From Halobellus clavatus (lineage in GTDB: Archaea > Halobacteriota > Halobacteria > Halobacteriales > Haloferacaceae), in NCBI RefSeq assembly GCF_900107195.1, contig NZ_FNPB01000014.1, positions 18,250-82,249 on the forward strand: a stretch of 64,000 bases of DNA, in the 5' to 3' direction. Below the pieces are notes generated by a model that made no database searches, had not been told where the DNA came from, and worked only from the letters and a program-made list of their open reading frames with translations. A program made the position numbers and the translations under genes. The first letter of the stretch is position 1; every line of letters begins with the position of its first letter. Shown in pieces: positions 48,913 to 57,094 of this stretch.

Positions 48913-49338
48913 TCACGGCGCATCGGTGAACACCTGGACCTCGCCGTCGTTGGTGATACCGACCTCGATGGGCGAGGTGAGTTCGTTCTGTTTCGTACAG
49001 CCGTCGAGTGATCCGTACAGGTGCGTGTAGAGTTCCGGGCGGCAGTAGTCGATCTTGACCCCGGCCTCGTCGGCGTGGTCGTAGACGGCGGTGACGAGTT
49101 CGTCGAAGCTCGTGCCCGGGTCGACGGAGAACTGGACCGGCGAGCGGACCGTTCGAACTAACTCCAGGGTCCGCCGGGCCTTCTCGACGTTCGCCTCGGC
49201 CGCCCGCTCGACGGCGCTGACGTTCGAGTTCGTGGTGCCCAGTCGCTCGGCCACCTCCTGCTGCGTCAGCCCTCGCTCTCTGAGTTCGAGGACCTCCAGT
49301 TGGCGCTCGGTCAGCGTCGTCGACTCGACAGCGACCAT
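48913..49338 (-). CDS. tfx: Tfx-family DNA-binding regulator
   Basis: 141 residues from ATG 49338, which matches a GATTAACTC box centred about 27 nt upstream; ATG 49347 is an alternative. N-terminal helix-turn-helix: TLTERQLEVLELRERGLTQQ, then EVAERLGTTNSNVSAVERAA. The C-terminal part (PVQFSVDPGTSFDELVTAVY) matches the Tfx family. In a methanogen, Tfx acts on the operon for molybdenum formylmethanofuran dehydrogenase. Here the gene is divergent from a tungstate/molybdate transporter, so oxyanion-dependent control is inferred. Confidence 0.88.
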   Translation of the reverse strand: MVAVESTTLTERQLEVLELRERGLTQQEVAERLGTTNSNVSAVERAAEANVEKARRTLELVRTVRSPVQFSVDPGTSFDELVTAVYDHADEAGVKIDYCRPELYTHLYGSLDGCTKQNELTSPIEVGITNDGEVQVFTDAP

Positions 49339-49344
49339 ACCGAT

Positions 49345-49366
49345 CAAACAGAAGTGTTTGAGTTAA
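49345..49366. promoter_or_regulatory. shared tfx/ABC promoter with palindrome
   Basis: CAAACA-GAAG-TGTTTG (49345-49360) is a perfect 6-bp inverted repeat with a 4-nt centre. It lies between the tfx start (49338) and its TATA element (TTAA, 49363-49366). The same AT-rich stretch continues as TTAATCTTTT upstream of the ATG at 49397. A protein bound here would block or bridge both promoters, making this the best candidate Tfx site. Confidence 0.45.
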
Positions 49367-49396
49367 TCTTTTCCCTCAAAGAACGGTCTATCGCGT

Positions 49397-50458
49397 ATGG
49401 CCAAAGAGGACGCCCGCGGAACGCGACGCCGGTTCCTGCGGGCCGCCGGCGTGGCCGCTGCGGCCGGGTTAGCGGGCTGTGCCGGCAGCGGGGGCGGAGC
49501 CGAGGGCGCGACTCCGACTGGGTCGGTGACGGGGACGGCGGGCGGCGACAGCGGGTCGTCCGCGACGGTCGCGATCCTCTCTGCCGGGAGCCTCCAGCAC
49601 GCGCTCGAAAACGGACTGAAGCCCGCGGTCGACGTTCCGGTGCGAATCGAGTCACACGGGTCGGCGACGGTCGCACGGATGATCGCCGAGGGCCAGCGCG
49701 ACCCCGATATCGTCACTGTCGCTGACACCGCGCTCTTCGAGGGCCCGATCACGCCGCCGTGGTACTCGGTGTTCGCGAGCAACGCGATCGTGATCGTCTA
49801 CAACCCGGACACCGACGGCGGACAGCGCGTCGCGGCGGCCGGGCAGGACGAGTGGTACGACTCGCTGGCCGACAGTGACGTCAGCATTGGGCGGACGGAC
49901 CCGGACCTCGATCCCCTGGGCTACCGCACGCTGTTCACGCTCGAACTCGCCTCGCGGTACTACGATGGCGCGTCGGACCTGCGAGCGCGGCTCCTCGAAC
50001 GGAACCAGATCTATCCGGAGACATCGCTGCTCAGCCAGTTCGAGGCCGGCGCGATCGATGCGGCCTTCGCGTACCGGAACATGGCCGTCGAGCGCGGCTA
50101 CGACTACGTCGAACTCCCGGACCAAATAGACCTCAGCAACCCCGCACACGAGTCGGCGTGGTACGGGACCGTCTCGTACACGCTGCGGAGCGGCCAAGAG
50201 GTCCGAGGCGGCACTATCGGCTACGCCTCGACGATCCGGACGCTGAGCGATGCGGCCCTGTCGGTCTTCGATGTCCACACCACCGGAGACTACCTCACCG
50301 AATCGGGGTTCGTCCGTCGCGACGGCTTTCCGATCTACGAGGGAACCCCTCCCAGTCGAGTCCGTGAGGCGGTTGGGGGACCGACCACGACTCGATCGAA
50401 CCGCGAAACCGACCGCTCGCTGACCGACGGTATTTCCCAACTCACGGTTCTCATCTGA
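49397..50458 (+). CDS. wtpA: tungstate/molybdate ABC transporter substrate-binding protein (WtpA-like)
   Basis: 353 residues. RRRFLRAAGVAAAAGLAGC is a Tat lipoprotein signal (Cys28), followed by a Gly/Thr spacer. The binding domain starts with VAILSAGSLQHALENGL and has the oxyanion-site feature GRTDPDLDPLGYRTLF, typical of archaeal WtpA/ModA proteins. IDAAFAYRNMAVERGYDYV and LPDQIDLSNP follow. It captures tungstate and/or molybdate outside the membrane. Sequence cannot decide which anion is preferred. Confidence 0.88.
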   Translation: MAKEDARGTRRRFLRAAGVAAAAGLAGCAGSGGGAEGATPTGSVTGTAGGDSGSSATVAILSAGSLQHALENGLKPAVDVPVRIESHGSATVARMIAEGQRDPDIVTVADTALFEGPITPPWYSVFASNAIVIVYNPDTDGGQRVAAAGQDEWYDSLADSDVSIGRTDPDLDPLGYRTLFTLELASRYYDGASDLRARLLERNQIYPETSLLSQFEAGAIDAAFAYRNMAVERGYDYVELPDQIDLSNPAHESAWYGTVSYTLRSGQEVRGGTIGYASTIRTLSDAALSVFDVHTTGDYLTESGFVRRDGFPIYEGTPPSRVREAVGGPTTTRSNRETDRSLTDGISQLTVLI

Positions 50459-50463
50459 GCAAA

Positions 50464-51270
50464 ATGGCAGCGCACTCCACTCGAGCCGGGGCGGTTCGAC
50501 GCTTGGACTGGCTCACGGTCACGCTGCTGCTCGGCGGCGTGTTGCTCGTGTACTATCTCGCGCCGATGGCCTCGCTGTTCCTCGCCGTGCCGCCCGGCGA
50601 GGTCCTCGGAAAGATGACGAACGCGACTGTGCTGGGCGCGGCAAGCACCTCGTTGCTCTCGGCGTCGATCACGACAGTCCTGGCCACGCTGTTCGGGTTG
50701 CCGCTCGCGTACTGGCTCGCCCGCACCGACGCGGTCGTGAAGAACCTCGTTCTCGCCGCCGTGATCCTCCCGCTGGTGCTGCCGCCGACCGTCGGGGGCG
50801 TCGTGTTGCTCACCGTGGTCGGGCCGAACACGGTGGTCGGGAGCCTCGCGTCCACGGCCGGGATCCCACTCACTCGGTCGCTGGCCGGTGTCGTCCTCGC
50901 CCAGACGTTCGTCGCCTCGCCGTTCGTCGTCGTGACCGCGAAGGCGGCGTTCGAGGCGGTCGATCCAACGCTCGAGTACGCGTCGCGGTCGCTGGGGAAG
51001 GGCCGCTGGGCGACGGCCCGGAACGTCACGCTCCCGCTGGCCGGGCCGGGAATCCTCGCGGGGGTGACGCTCGCCTTCGCCCGGGCGATGGGCGAGTTCG
51101 GAGCAACGATGATGCTGGCGTACTACCCCCGGACGATGCCGGTCCAGATCTGGGTGTCGTTCGTCTCGCTCGGCCTCGAAGACGCGTATCCGGTCGCGAT
51201 CATCCTGATTGTCGTGTCGATCGCCGCGTTAGCCATCCTCAACACCGTCGCATCCAACCCGTGGGAATGA
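50464..51270 (+). CDS. wtpB: tungstate/molybdate ABC transporter permease
   Basis: 268 residues with about six helices. The ModB/WtpB pattern is present: LVLAAVILPLVLPPTVGGVV, then the EAA loop YASRSLGKGRWATARNVTLP and AFARAMGEFGATMMLA. It begins 5 nt after the binding-protein gene and overlaps the ATPase gene as ATGA, so the three genes form one tight operon. Confidence 0.93.
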   Translation: MAAHSTRAGAVRRLDWLTVTLLLGGVLLVYYLAPMASLFLAVPPGEVLGKMTNATVLGAASTSLLSASITTVLATLFGLPLAYWLARTDAVVKNLVLAAVILPLVLPPTVGGVVLLTVVGPNTVVGSLASTAGIPLTRSLAGVVLAQTFVASPFVVVTAKAAFEAVDPTLEYASRSLGKGRWATARNVTLPLAGPGILAGVTLAFARAMGEFGATMMLAYYPRTMPVQIWVSFVSLGLEDAYPVAIILIVVSIAALAILNTVASNPWE

Positions 51271-52370
51271 GTCTGGAACTCGAAGGGCTCGAACGGGCCT
51301 ACAGCGGGTTCGATCTCGGTCCAATCGATCTCACGGTCGATCGGGAAGTGCTCTCGGTTCTCGGGCCCTCGGGCTGCGGGAAGACGACGTTGCTGTGGCT
51401 GATCGCGGGCGTTCTCCAGCCGGACGCGGGCCGGATCACGCTCGACGGCCGATCGATCGAGGGGCTCCCCCCGGAGCGTCGGAACGTCGGCTTGGTGTTC
51501 CAGGACGGCGCGCTCTTTCCGAACATGACCGTCGAAGCGAACATCGCCTACGCCAGTTCGGATCCGGCGTACGCCGCGGAGTTGGCGGAGTTGCTGGAGA
51601 TCGAGGATGTACTCGATCGGCGGCCACAGACGCTCTCGGGCGGCGAGCGACAGCGGGTCGCGCTCGCCCGGACACTCGCGACAGAGCCCGACGCACTGCT
51701 CCTCGACGAGCCGCTATCGAGTCTCGACGCGCCGATCCGCCGCCGCCTCCGGAGCGAACTCCACGACCTCTTCGACACGATCGGGATCCCGGTAGTGCTG
51801 GTGACGCACGATCAGCGGACGGCGACGGCGCTCGGCGATCGAATCACGGTGCTCCGTGGCGGGAATGTCGAGCAGACGGGGCCGTCGACTGCCGTCCTCG
51901 AACGCCCCGCGACACGGTTCGTGGCCGACTTCACCGGCAACGAGAACATCTTCGAGGCGTCAGTCGCCGCTCGCGACCCGGAGACGGTGACGCTCCGCGT
52001 CGGCGACGTTCGGTTCGAAGTCGCCGCCGACGCCGATTCCGGGCCGGCCGTCGGTTCGACGCTCACAGCGTGTGTGCACCCGTCTCGCGTTCGGCTTCGT
52101 AAACCCGCAGCGAGTCTAGATCCGGGGGAAGCCCTCGTCGAAGCGAGGGTCCGCCGCTGGCTGAACGAGGGCGACGAGTACCGCGTCGTCGTCGAACTGG
52201 AGCACGCACCGCTCACGCTGACGGCGACGGTGTCGCCGCCGGAGTTCGAGTCGCTCGCGGTCGACGCGGGGTCGAGACTCCGAGTCGTCGTCGCACCCGA
52301 CGCAGTGCACCTGATCACCGCCGAGCGCCCAGACGGACGTGCTGGCACCGAACGGCCCCGTCAAGACTGA
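51267..52370 (+). CDS. wtpC: tungstate/molybdate ABC transporter ATP-binding protein with TOBE domain
   Basis: 367 residues from ATG 51267, overlapping the permease stop by 4 nt. Walker A GPSGCGKTT (33-41), signature LSGGERQRVALARTLA and Walker B ALLLDEPLSSLD are intact. After the ATPase core, the C-terminal 110 residues form a TOBE-like beta domain (TACVHPSRVRLRKP; VVVELEHAPLTLTATV), which in ModC/WtpC proteins can bind oxyanion and inhibit transport. Confidence 0.92.
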   Translation: MSLELEGLERAYSGFDLGPIDLTVDREVLSVLGPSGCGKTTLLWLIAGVLQPDAGRITLDGRSIEGLPPERRNVGLVFQDGALFPNMTVEANIAYASSDPAYAAELAELLEIEDVLDRRPQTLSGGERQRVALARTLATEPDALLLDEPLSSLDAPIRRRLRSELHDLFDTIGIPVVLVTHDQRTATALGDRITVLRGGNVEQTGPSTAVLERPATRFVADFTGNENIFEASVAARDPETVTLRVGDVRFEVAADADSGPAVGSTLTACVHPSRVRLRKPAASLDPGEALVEARVRRWLNEGDEYRVVVELEHAPLTLTATVSPPEFESLAVDAGSRLRVVVAPDAVHLITAERPDGRAGTERPRQD

Positions 52371-52430
52371 TCGCGCCCCCCAAATCCGTCAACCAGAAGA
52401 TACCTACGAGCGGGCGGACATCTTCTATCG

Positions 52431-53012
52431 ATGTCACGCTCTTCGTCGTCACAGGGAAGTCTGGTGCCGCACGCTCGAACCACGCTGATCGGCGCCGCCG
52501 GCGGAGCCCTCGCGTTCCTGTTGACGTACGCCCTCACCTACGCCGTGGCGGGCCAACAGCTCTCGAACTCGCTGGCGTCCCGCGTCCTCGAACTCGCGAC
52601 CGGCGATCCCGGAACGTGGAAGCTCGTCGGCTGGGTGTTCTTCAACGCGCACTACGTCACGACAGAGGTCCCCGGGCTGTTCGGATCGACGGCAGTGAAC
52701 CTCGTCGGCCGGGGCGACACGTTCCCCGGGTGGCTCTTTCTGCTCCCGCCGGTCGTCCTGCTGATCGCGGGAGCGGTCGTCGGCGTCGTCAGCCGCGCCG
52801 ATGGAGCCCTCTCCGGGAGCGTTGCGGGTGTGACAACAACCGTCACCTACCTGCCGCTCGCGCTCGTCGGCGCGTTCCTGTTCTCCATTCCGGTCGGCGA
52901 CGCGTCAGCCGGGCCGACGCTCGTCACCGCGATCCTCCTGGCCGGCCTCGCCTACCCGTTGGTCTTCGGAGCGGTAGGCGGCGCCCTGGGATCGTTCGCC
53001 GGCGGGGAGTGA
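52431..53012 (+). CDS. haloarchaeal membrane protein, function unknown
   Basis: 193 residues, about five helices, starting after a short hydrophilic N-terminus (LIGAAGGALAFLLTYALTYA; LLPPVVLLIAGAVVGVV). A long extracytoplasmic-type loop lies between helices 1 and 2 (FFNAHYVTTEVPGLFG). No transporter motif is visible. It ends one base before the stop of the convergent acetyltransferase gene. Confidence 0.75.
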   Translation: MSRSSSSQGSLVPHARTTLIGAAGGALAFLLTYALTYAVAGQQLSNSLASRVLELATGDPGTWKLVGWVFFNAHYVTTEVPGLFGSTAVNLVGRGDTFPGWLFLLPPVVLLIAGAVVGVVSRADGALSGSVAGVTTTVTYLPLALVGAFLFSIPVGDASAGPTLVTAILLAGLAYPLVFGAVGGALGSFAGGE

Positions 53013-53013
53013 C

Positions 53014-53556
53014 TCACAGCTCCCGGGCGACCATCTCGCCCCAGTGCTCGAAGCCGTATCGATCGTAGAACGCCCTCGCCCGCGGGTTTTCGCGGTCCAC
53101 GTCGAGTACGATCCGATCGAGCGGGAGCGCCTGCGAGCGAGCGCACGCGAGGACGGACTCGAAGAGATCGTCGGCGACGCCCGTGCCGCGCTGTGCCGGC
53201 CGGACGTAGATCTCGTTGAGCACGGCGGCGTCCCAGACGAACGCCAGCGACTCTGGGAGGACGAAGGCGTACCCGACGAACGGCGGCGTCGACTCGGCCG
53301 ACCCGTCGGTTCCGGCCGTGGGCTCGGCCACGACGACGCAGTCGGCGTCCTCTTCGACGCATTGACGCACCCACGCGAGCCACCGATCGCGGTAGTCGTC
53401 GGTCAGTTTCGCGGCGTACGTCGCTTCCTTCTCGTCGCTGCCGGTCCCGGAGCCGAGTCCCAGCTCGAAACGACGTTTCAACGCCCAGAGCGCGTTCGCG
53501 TCGTCGGCTGCTGGGTCGTACGGGCGGATCGTGATCGCATCTGCGGGATCGGTCAT
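53014..53556 (-). CDS. GNAT-family N-acetyltransferase
   Basis: 180 residues from ATG 53556; an in-frame start 13 codons upstream adds a non-conserved basic stretch. The acetyl-CoA site is EIYVRPAQRGTGVADDLF (R/Q-x-x-G-x-G/A), followed by VLDVDRENPRARAFYDRYGF, the typical motif-B ending. The N-terminal substrate half is acidic with a long helix (ANALWALKRRFELGLG). The substrate cannot be told; it could be an amine, amino acid or protein N-terminus. Confidence 0.9.
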   Translation of the reverse strand: MTDPADAITIRPYDPAADDANALWALKRRFELGLGSGTGSDEKEATYAAKLTDDYRDRWLAWVRQCVEEDADCVVVAEPTAGTDGSAESTPPFVGYAFVLPESLAFVWDAAVLNEIYVRPAQRGTGVADDLFESVLACARSQALPLDRIVLDVDRENPRARAFYDRYGFEHWGEMVAREL

Positions 53557-53605
53557 CGTGCGTGTTCGATCGAGCGTCGACAAGAACGCACCCATTCGTG
53601 GCCGC

Positions 53606-54271
53606 TCAGTCGGCCTGCCGGAGCCGGACGGCCGTCACGAACGCCGACAGCGGGAGCAACCACGCGCGAAATCCCGTCATCGCGACGGGAAAGAGCCGCT
53701 CGACGCGCTGCTGGCTGTCGGCGTTCCCCCCGTCGCCACCGTCCTGGCCCAGCGTCGGCTCTGAGTCGAGGACGGTCCGGAAGTCGAAGTTCGCCGTCGT
53801 TCGCGGCCCATCCTGTGTCTGGGCGGGCGGCGAGAGGTCGACGAACGTCTGAATCCATCCCCGATCCGTGGAGTAGAACAGCCGTCCGTCGACGGTGTAG
53901 AACTGGTCGTGGAGCGGGTAGAAGGCGTTGACGCCGCCTACCACGAGATCGGGGACGATCGCCGCACCGAACAGACAGCCCACAGCCACGAAGGCGACCT
54001 GCACGCCGCGCTGCCCGTAGCGCTCGCGGAGTGACGAAGCCGACCGGAGTCGCGTCTCCCAGAGGAGCACGACGAGCACGAGCGCCGGCAGCAGGAACGT
54101 GTGACCTACGGATCGGTGCGCGCCCGAGAGCAGCGGCTCGACGGCGACGTCGAGATCGGGGAGGACCGTCACGCCGACGACGACGAGCGCGCTCCGGCGA
54201 TCGAACGCCTCACCGAGAAGTCCGGCCGCGAGCAGGAGCGCAATCGCCACGTGAACGAGGGTCGAAGGCAC
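53606..54271 (-). CDS. membrane-bound metal-dependent hydrolase, YdjM-like
   Basis: 221 residues from GTG 54271, with a TTCAAGT box 25 nt upstream. The family signature is visible: MPSTLVHVAIALLLAAGLLG, TVLPDLDVAVEPL and HRSVGHTFLLPALVL, whose histidines and aspartates would bind metal at the membrane surface. About three or four helices. A hydrophilic C-terminal third (TQDGPRTTANFDFRTV) lies outside the core. Substrate unknown. RNA candidate copy 2 lies upstream on the same strand. Confidence 0.83.
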   Translation of the reverse strand: MPSTLVHVAIALLLAAGLLGEAFDRRSALVVVGVTVLPDLDVAVEPLLSGAHRSVGHTFLLPALVLVVLLWETRLRSASSLRERYGQRGVQVAFVAVGCLFGAAIVPDLVVGGVNAFYPLHDQFYTVDGRLFYSTDRGWIQTFVDLSPPAQTQDGPRTTANFDFRTVLDSEPTLGQDGGDGGNADSQQRVERLFPVAMTGFRAWLLPLSAFVTAVRLRQAD

Positions 54272-54295
54272 CGACGGGTACTGACGCGCCGGCGG

Positions 54296-54302
54296 ACTTG
54301 AA
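54296..54302 (-). promoter_or_regulatory. core promoter of the YdjM-like gene
   Basis: On the minus strand this reads TTCAAGT, 25 nt before GTG 54271. It matches the box and spacing of the gene that follows RNA candidate copy 1. It lies downstream of RNA copy 2, so the hydrolase mRNA need not include that element. Confidence 0.5.
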
Positions 54303-54379
54303 CGTTCCTGCAGATCGAGTCGCGACCAGAATCGACGCGACGAGGATCACGCCTGCCTCTCGGTGGGGACTGAAACCCC

Positions 54380-54458
54380 TGGCGAACAGTCGGCACGCCT
54401 CGCGGCCCCGCGTCGACGTGCCGAACAACCGCGGTCCGACGCGGGGTCAGTCTCAGAC
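54380..54458 (-). ncRNA. candidate structured non-coding RNA, copy 2 (pseudoknot-like)
   Basis: Minus-strand relative of the element at 26.4 kb. Helix A pairs 54446-54437 (CCCCGCGTCG) with 54415-54406 (CGACGCGGGG), a perfect 10 bp. Helix B pairs 54424-54417 (TCGGCACG), in the loop of A, with 54397-54390 (CGTGCCGA), a perfect 8 bp. Identity with copy 1 covers both helices and the last 10 nt. The gap between the two 3' strands is only 8 nt here, against 35 nt with an extra hairpin in copy 1. A small hairpin, GGGG-loop-CCCC, follows downstream. The rest of this 359-bp gap (54498-54630) shows nothing I can support. Confidence 0.5.
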
Positions 54459-54479
54459 CACATCCCCGCTGGTCCCGTG

Positions 54480-54497
54480 CTGTGATATAATGCTTCG
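54480..54497 (-). promoter_or_regulatory. promoter of the candidate non-coding RNA, copy 2
   Basis: On the minus strand, CGAAGC (54497-54492) is followed by ATTATAT (54491-54485). Initiation is predicted near 54458. The distance from CGAAGC to the first helix is 52 nt, the same as in copy 1. Confidence 0.6.
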
Positions 54498-54630
54498 CCC
54501 CTCTTCCCGGTGTCACGCCGAGTGTGCGTCGTCGTTCGTCGAACCCCACCTTCGATACGCTTTTGCACCTGTCTCGTCCACCTCCGGGCAGAATGCACCG
54601 AGTGCGAGCGAGTGACGGAGGCGCCCGACC

Positions 54631-55338
54631 GTGACCACGGTCCCCCGAGAGGAGTTGGCGCGCCGCATCGCGGGCGAGATCACCTTGAGCGACGACCCCG
54701 GCGCGACGCTCCGGAAGTGGCGGACGGACTTCGACGTCTCCCAGACCGCCCTCGCCGAACAGTTAGACGTCTCCTCGTCGGTCATCTCCGACTACGAGAG
54801 CGGGCGGAGAGAGAGTCCCGGCATCGGCGTCGTCCGCCGGATGGTCCAGGCGCTCTTAGCGATCGACGAGTCCCGCGGCGGCGGCCGAATCCGCCAGTAC
54901 GCCCGCGTCATCTCGGCCGGCTTCGAGAGCGATATCGTCCAGGACCTTCGTGAGTACCCGACGTCGATCCCGCTGGAGACGCTCTACGATGCGATGGACG
55001 CGACCGAACTCGTCCGCGGTGATCAGGATCGGATCAGCGGCCACACGGTCATCAACAGCATCGAGGCAATCACCCGTCTCTCCTCGGAGGAGTTCTACCG
55101 TCTCTACGGCCAGTCGACGTCGCGCGCACTGGTCTTCACCGGCGTCACGCGCGGGGAATCGCCCCTGGTCGCGATGCGTGTCGTCAACCCGACGCCGAAC
55201 GCGGTCATCCTCCACGGCCTCACCGAGGACGACCTCTGGGAGCACGCCCCGTCGCTGGCGACGATCGATGGGTTCTCGCTGGCCATCTCGAACCGGGACC
55301 TAGAGGAGACGCTGGAGGATCTGCGACGACTCCCGTAG
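54631..55338 (+). CDS. XRE-type HTH regulator with conserved archaeal C-terminal domain
   Basis: 235 residues from GTG 54631. Residues 22-75 form a cro/XRE helix-turn-helix: LRKWRTDFDVSQTALAEQLD then VSSSVISDYESGRRESPGIG. The remaining 160 residues are a ligand-binding-like mixed domain (RALVFTGVTRGESPLVAMRV; NAVILHGLTEDDLWEHAP) that I recall in a family of archaeal regulators. No upstream in-frame ATG exists. Target and ligand unknown. Confidence 0.85.
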   Translation: MTTVPREELARRIAGEITLSDDPGATLRKWRTDFDVSQTALAEQLDVSSSVISDYESGRRESPGIGVVRRMVQALLAIDESRGGGRIRQYARVISAGFESDIVQDLREYPTSIPLETLYDAMDATELVRGDQDRISGHTVINSIEAITRLSSEEFYRLYGQSTSRALVFTGVTRGESPLVAMRVVNPTPNAVILHGLTEDDLWEHAPSLATIDGFSLAISNRDLEETLEDLRRLP

Positions 55339-55407
55339 AGCGGCTGCCCGCTCGATCAGTTGGCAACCCCACGTAAGACTTTCTTCAGCCGCCCACGTGG
55401 ACCCGAT

Positions 55408-55629
55408 ATGTCCACTGCGACGGTCTCGACTCCCGACACGGACGAGGCGTGCGCGTACTGTGACTCGCAGATCTTCGATCACGATCCGATCTGCGTCCGC
55501 GACTGCGACGACGACTGTGGATCACCCACGTACTTCTGCAACTACGCGTGTCTGTCAGCTCACATTGAAGAGCGCGACCTGATGGCGGGCGACGCCTGCC
55601 GGTGGTCGCCAGAAGACGGATGCTGTTGA
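55408..55629 (+). CDS. small cysteine-rich zinc-finger-like protein
   Basis: 73 residues with ten cysteines. The first group is ACAYCDSQIFDHDPICVRDC, followed by DDDCGSPTYFCNYACLSAHI with a histidine, and a terminal pair in SPEDGCC. The FCNYACLSAHI segment resembles TRASH/FYVE-like metal-binding knuckles. It probably binds zinc. Many tiny proteins of this type occur in haloarchaea, mostly uncharacterised. It follows the HTH regulator by about 70 nt. Confidence 0.8.
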   Translation: MSTATVSTPDTDEACAYCDSQIFDHDPICVRDCDDDCGSPTYFCNYACLSAHIEERDLMAGDACRWSPEDGCC

Positions 55630-55656
55630 GTCACGCTGGCGGAGCGGCCCGACAGC

Positions 55657-56994
55657 CTACTCGATGTACTCGTAGCGCCGTTCGTTCATCCGGCCCCAGC
55701 CGGTGAAGACGAACTCGTCCTCGGGCGCGGTGAACTCCTCGACATCGGCCTCCTTCTCGTGGTTGTGGACGTCGTGGATGAGTTCGTACTCGTCGAAATC
55801 GAGGTCGTATCGGGCGTCTAACTGCGGCGCCACGTCGACGGCCTCGACGGCCTCGCGCCAGCCGTCTTGCACCGTCTCGCTGTGGATCTCCGCCTGCGCT
55901 CCGGAGCCGTACGAACCGACGAGCAGCCGCTTGCCCACGAGATCCACGTCGTTTTCGACGGCCGCACTGAGTGCTGAGAGCCGCGCGACGTGCACCGAGC
56001 CGGTGTACCAGTTGCCGACCTGTCCCGAGATGTCGACGGTCGGATCGATCGCCCGTTCGTACCACTCCTGGTACCGTCGGGTCTCTTTCAGTTCGTCCAT
56101 ATACGCCCGAATCGCGTCCTCGTACGCCTCGCGGTCCGGGTAGTCGTCTTCGCGGGGCTGCATCCCGATGTCGTCGGCGAGGGCGTCCTCGATCTCGGTC
56201 CCGCGCGTGATGTGGCGGTAGCCGAGCAGCGCGGCCTTCCGAACCATCCCCGGATACGGCGTGTGGAACGGGAAGTACACGAAGTCGTCGGGGTGTGTGT
56301 CGCCCGTGACCGACTCGTAGTCTTCGAGCGCCTCGCGCATCCGAGCGAGGTACACCTTGATCGACCGCTTGCCGTCGACGCTCGGGAACTGCTGATTCGG
56401 CTTGAGGAAGTCGGTCTCGTCGGCGCTACCGTACCCCTGCTCGGTCGAGAGCGCGACGATGTCCGGGTCCTCGTCGATCAACATCGCCACCGCGCCCGCA
56501 CCCTGCGTCGCCTCGCCGGGATCGCCGCGCTCGTAGAGCGCCGTGTCGGTCGCGATCACGAGCGCCGCGCGGCCCCTGTTGCGACCCGCGCGGATCCAGT
56601 TGTACGCGTCGTCGATGCTCTGGGTGCCCGCCAGGCACGCGAACTTCCGCTCGCCCTTGTTCGCGTGGTGGAAGTCGCCGTCGTAGACCTGTTCAAGACA
56701 GCCCGCGATGTACGTCGAGACAGGCTTCGAGTTGTCGAAGGCGGACTCGGTCGCGACGTCGATCCGGCCGATGTCCTCGGGCGTGAGCCCCTTCCGGTCC
56801 AGCAACTGTTTGGCGGCGTTCGCCCCCATCGTGACGATGTCCTCGTACACGTCGGGGAGCGAGGAGTACTCGATTCCGATCCCCTTCGTGTACTTTCCGG
56901 GGTCTTCGCCTTTGACCGGGGCGAACGTGTTCGGGAGGTCGAGCCGAAGTTTCCCCGTCCTGATCTCGATCGCGTCGATGCCGACGGCAGTCAT
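55657..56994 (-). CDS. hmgB: hydroxymethylglutaryl-CoA synthase
   Basis: 445 residues from ATG 56994. The start fits a CAATAAG box about 27 nt upstream and the family N-terminus AVGIDAIEIRTGKLRLDL. Catalytic residues are visible: Glu83 in VATESAFDNS, Cys120 in RKFACLAGTQ and His244 in FPFHTPYPGM. It condenses acetyl-CoA with acetoacetyl-CoA to HMG-CoA, an early step of the mevalonate pathway that supplies isoprenoid chains for archaeal lipids and carotenoids. The HMG-CoA reductase gene is not in the window. Confidence 0.96.
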   Translation of the reverse strand: MTAVGIDAIEIRTGKLRLDLPNTFAPVKGEDPGKYTKGIGIEYSSLPDVYEDIVTMGANAAKQLLDRKGLTPEDIGRIDVATESAFDNSKPVSTYIAGCLEQVYDGDFHHANKGERKFACLAGTQSIDDAYNWIRAGRNRGRAALVIATDTALYERGDPGEATQGAGAVAMLIDEDPDIVALSTEQGYGSADETDFLKPNQQFPSVDGKRSIKVYLARMREALEDYESVTGDTHPDDFVYFPFHTPYPGMVRKAALLGYRHITRGTEIEDALADDIGMQPREDDYPDREAYEDAIRAYMDELKETRRYQEWYERAIDPTVDISGQVGNWYTGSVHVARLSALSAAVENDVDLVGKRLLVGSYGSGAQAEIHSETVQDGWREAVEAVDVAPQLDARYDLDFDEYELIHDVHNHEKEADVEEFTAPEDEFVFTGWGRMNERRYEYIE

Positions 56995-57094
56995 AGCTAC
57001 CACGTCTCCCGTATCGCTTATTGATGTGTCGATGCCGGTGTCGACACGTGTCGAATTATTGGAGAGTGCGTAGAGGCGTACTCGGGCCTTTCAG

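Noticed and set aside
54169..54549. Antisense-looking frames over RNA copy 2
   Set aside because: They share a short phrase with a frame over copy 1, but only because the DNA repeat is shared. Composition is not that of a haloarchaeal protein.
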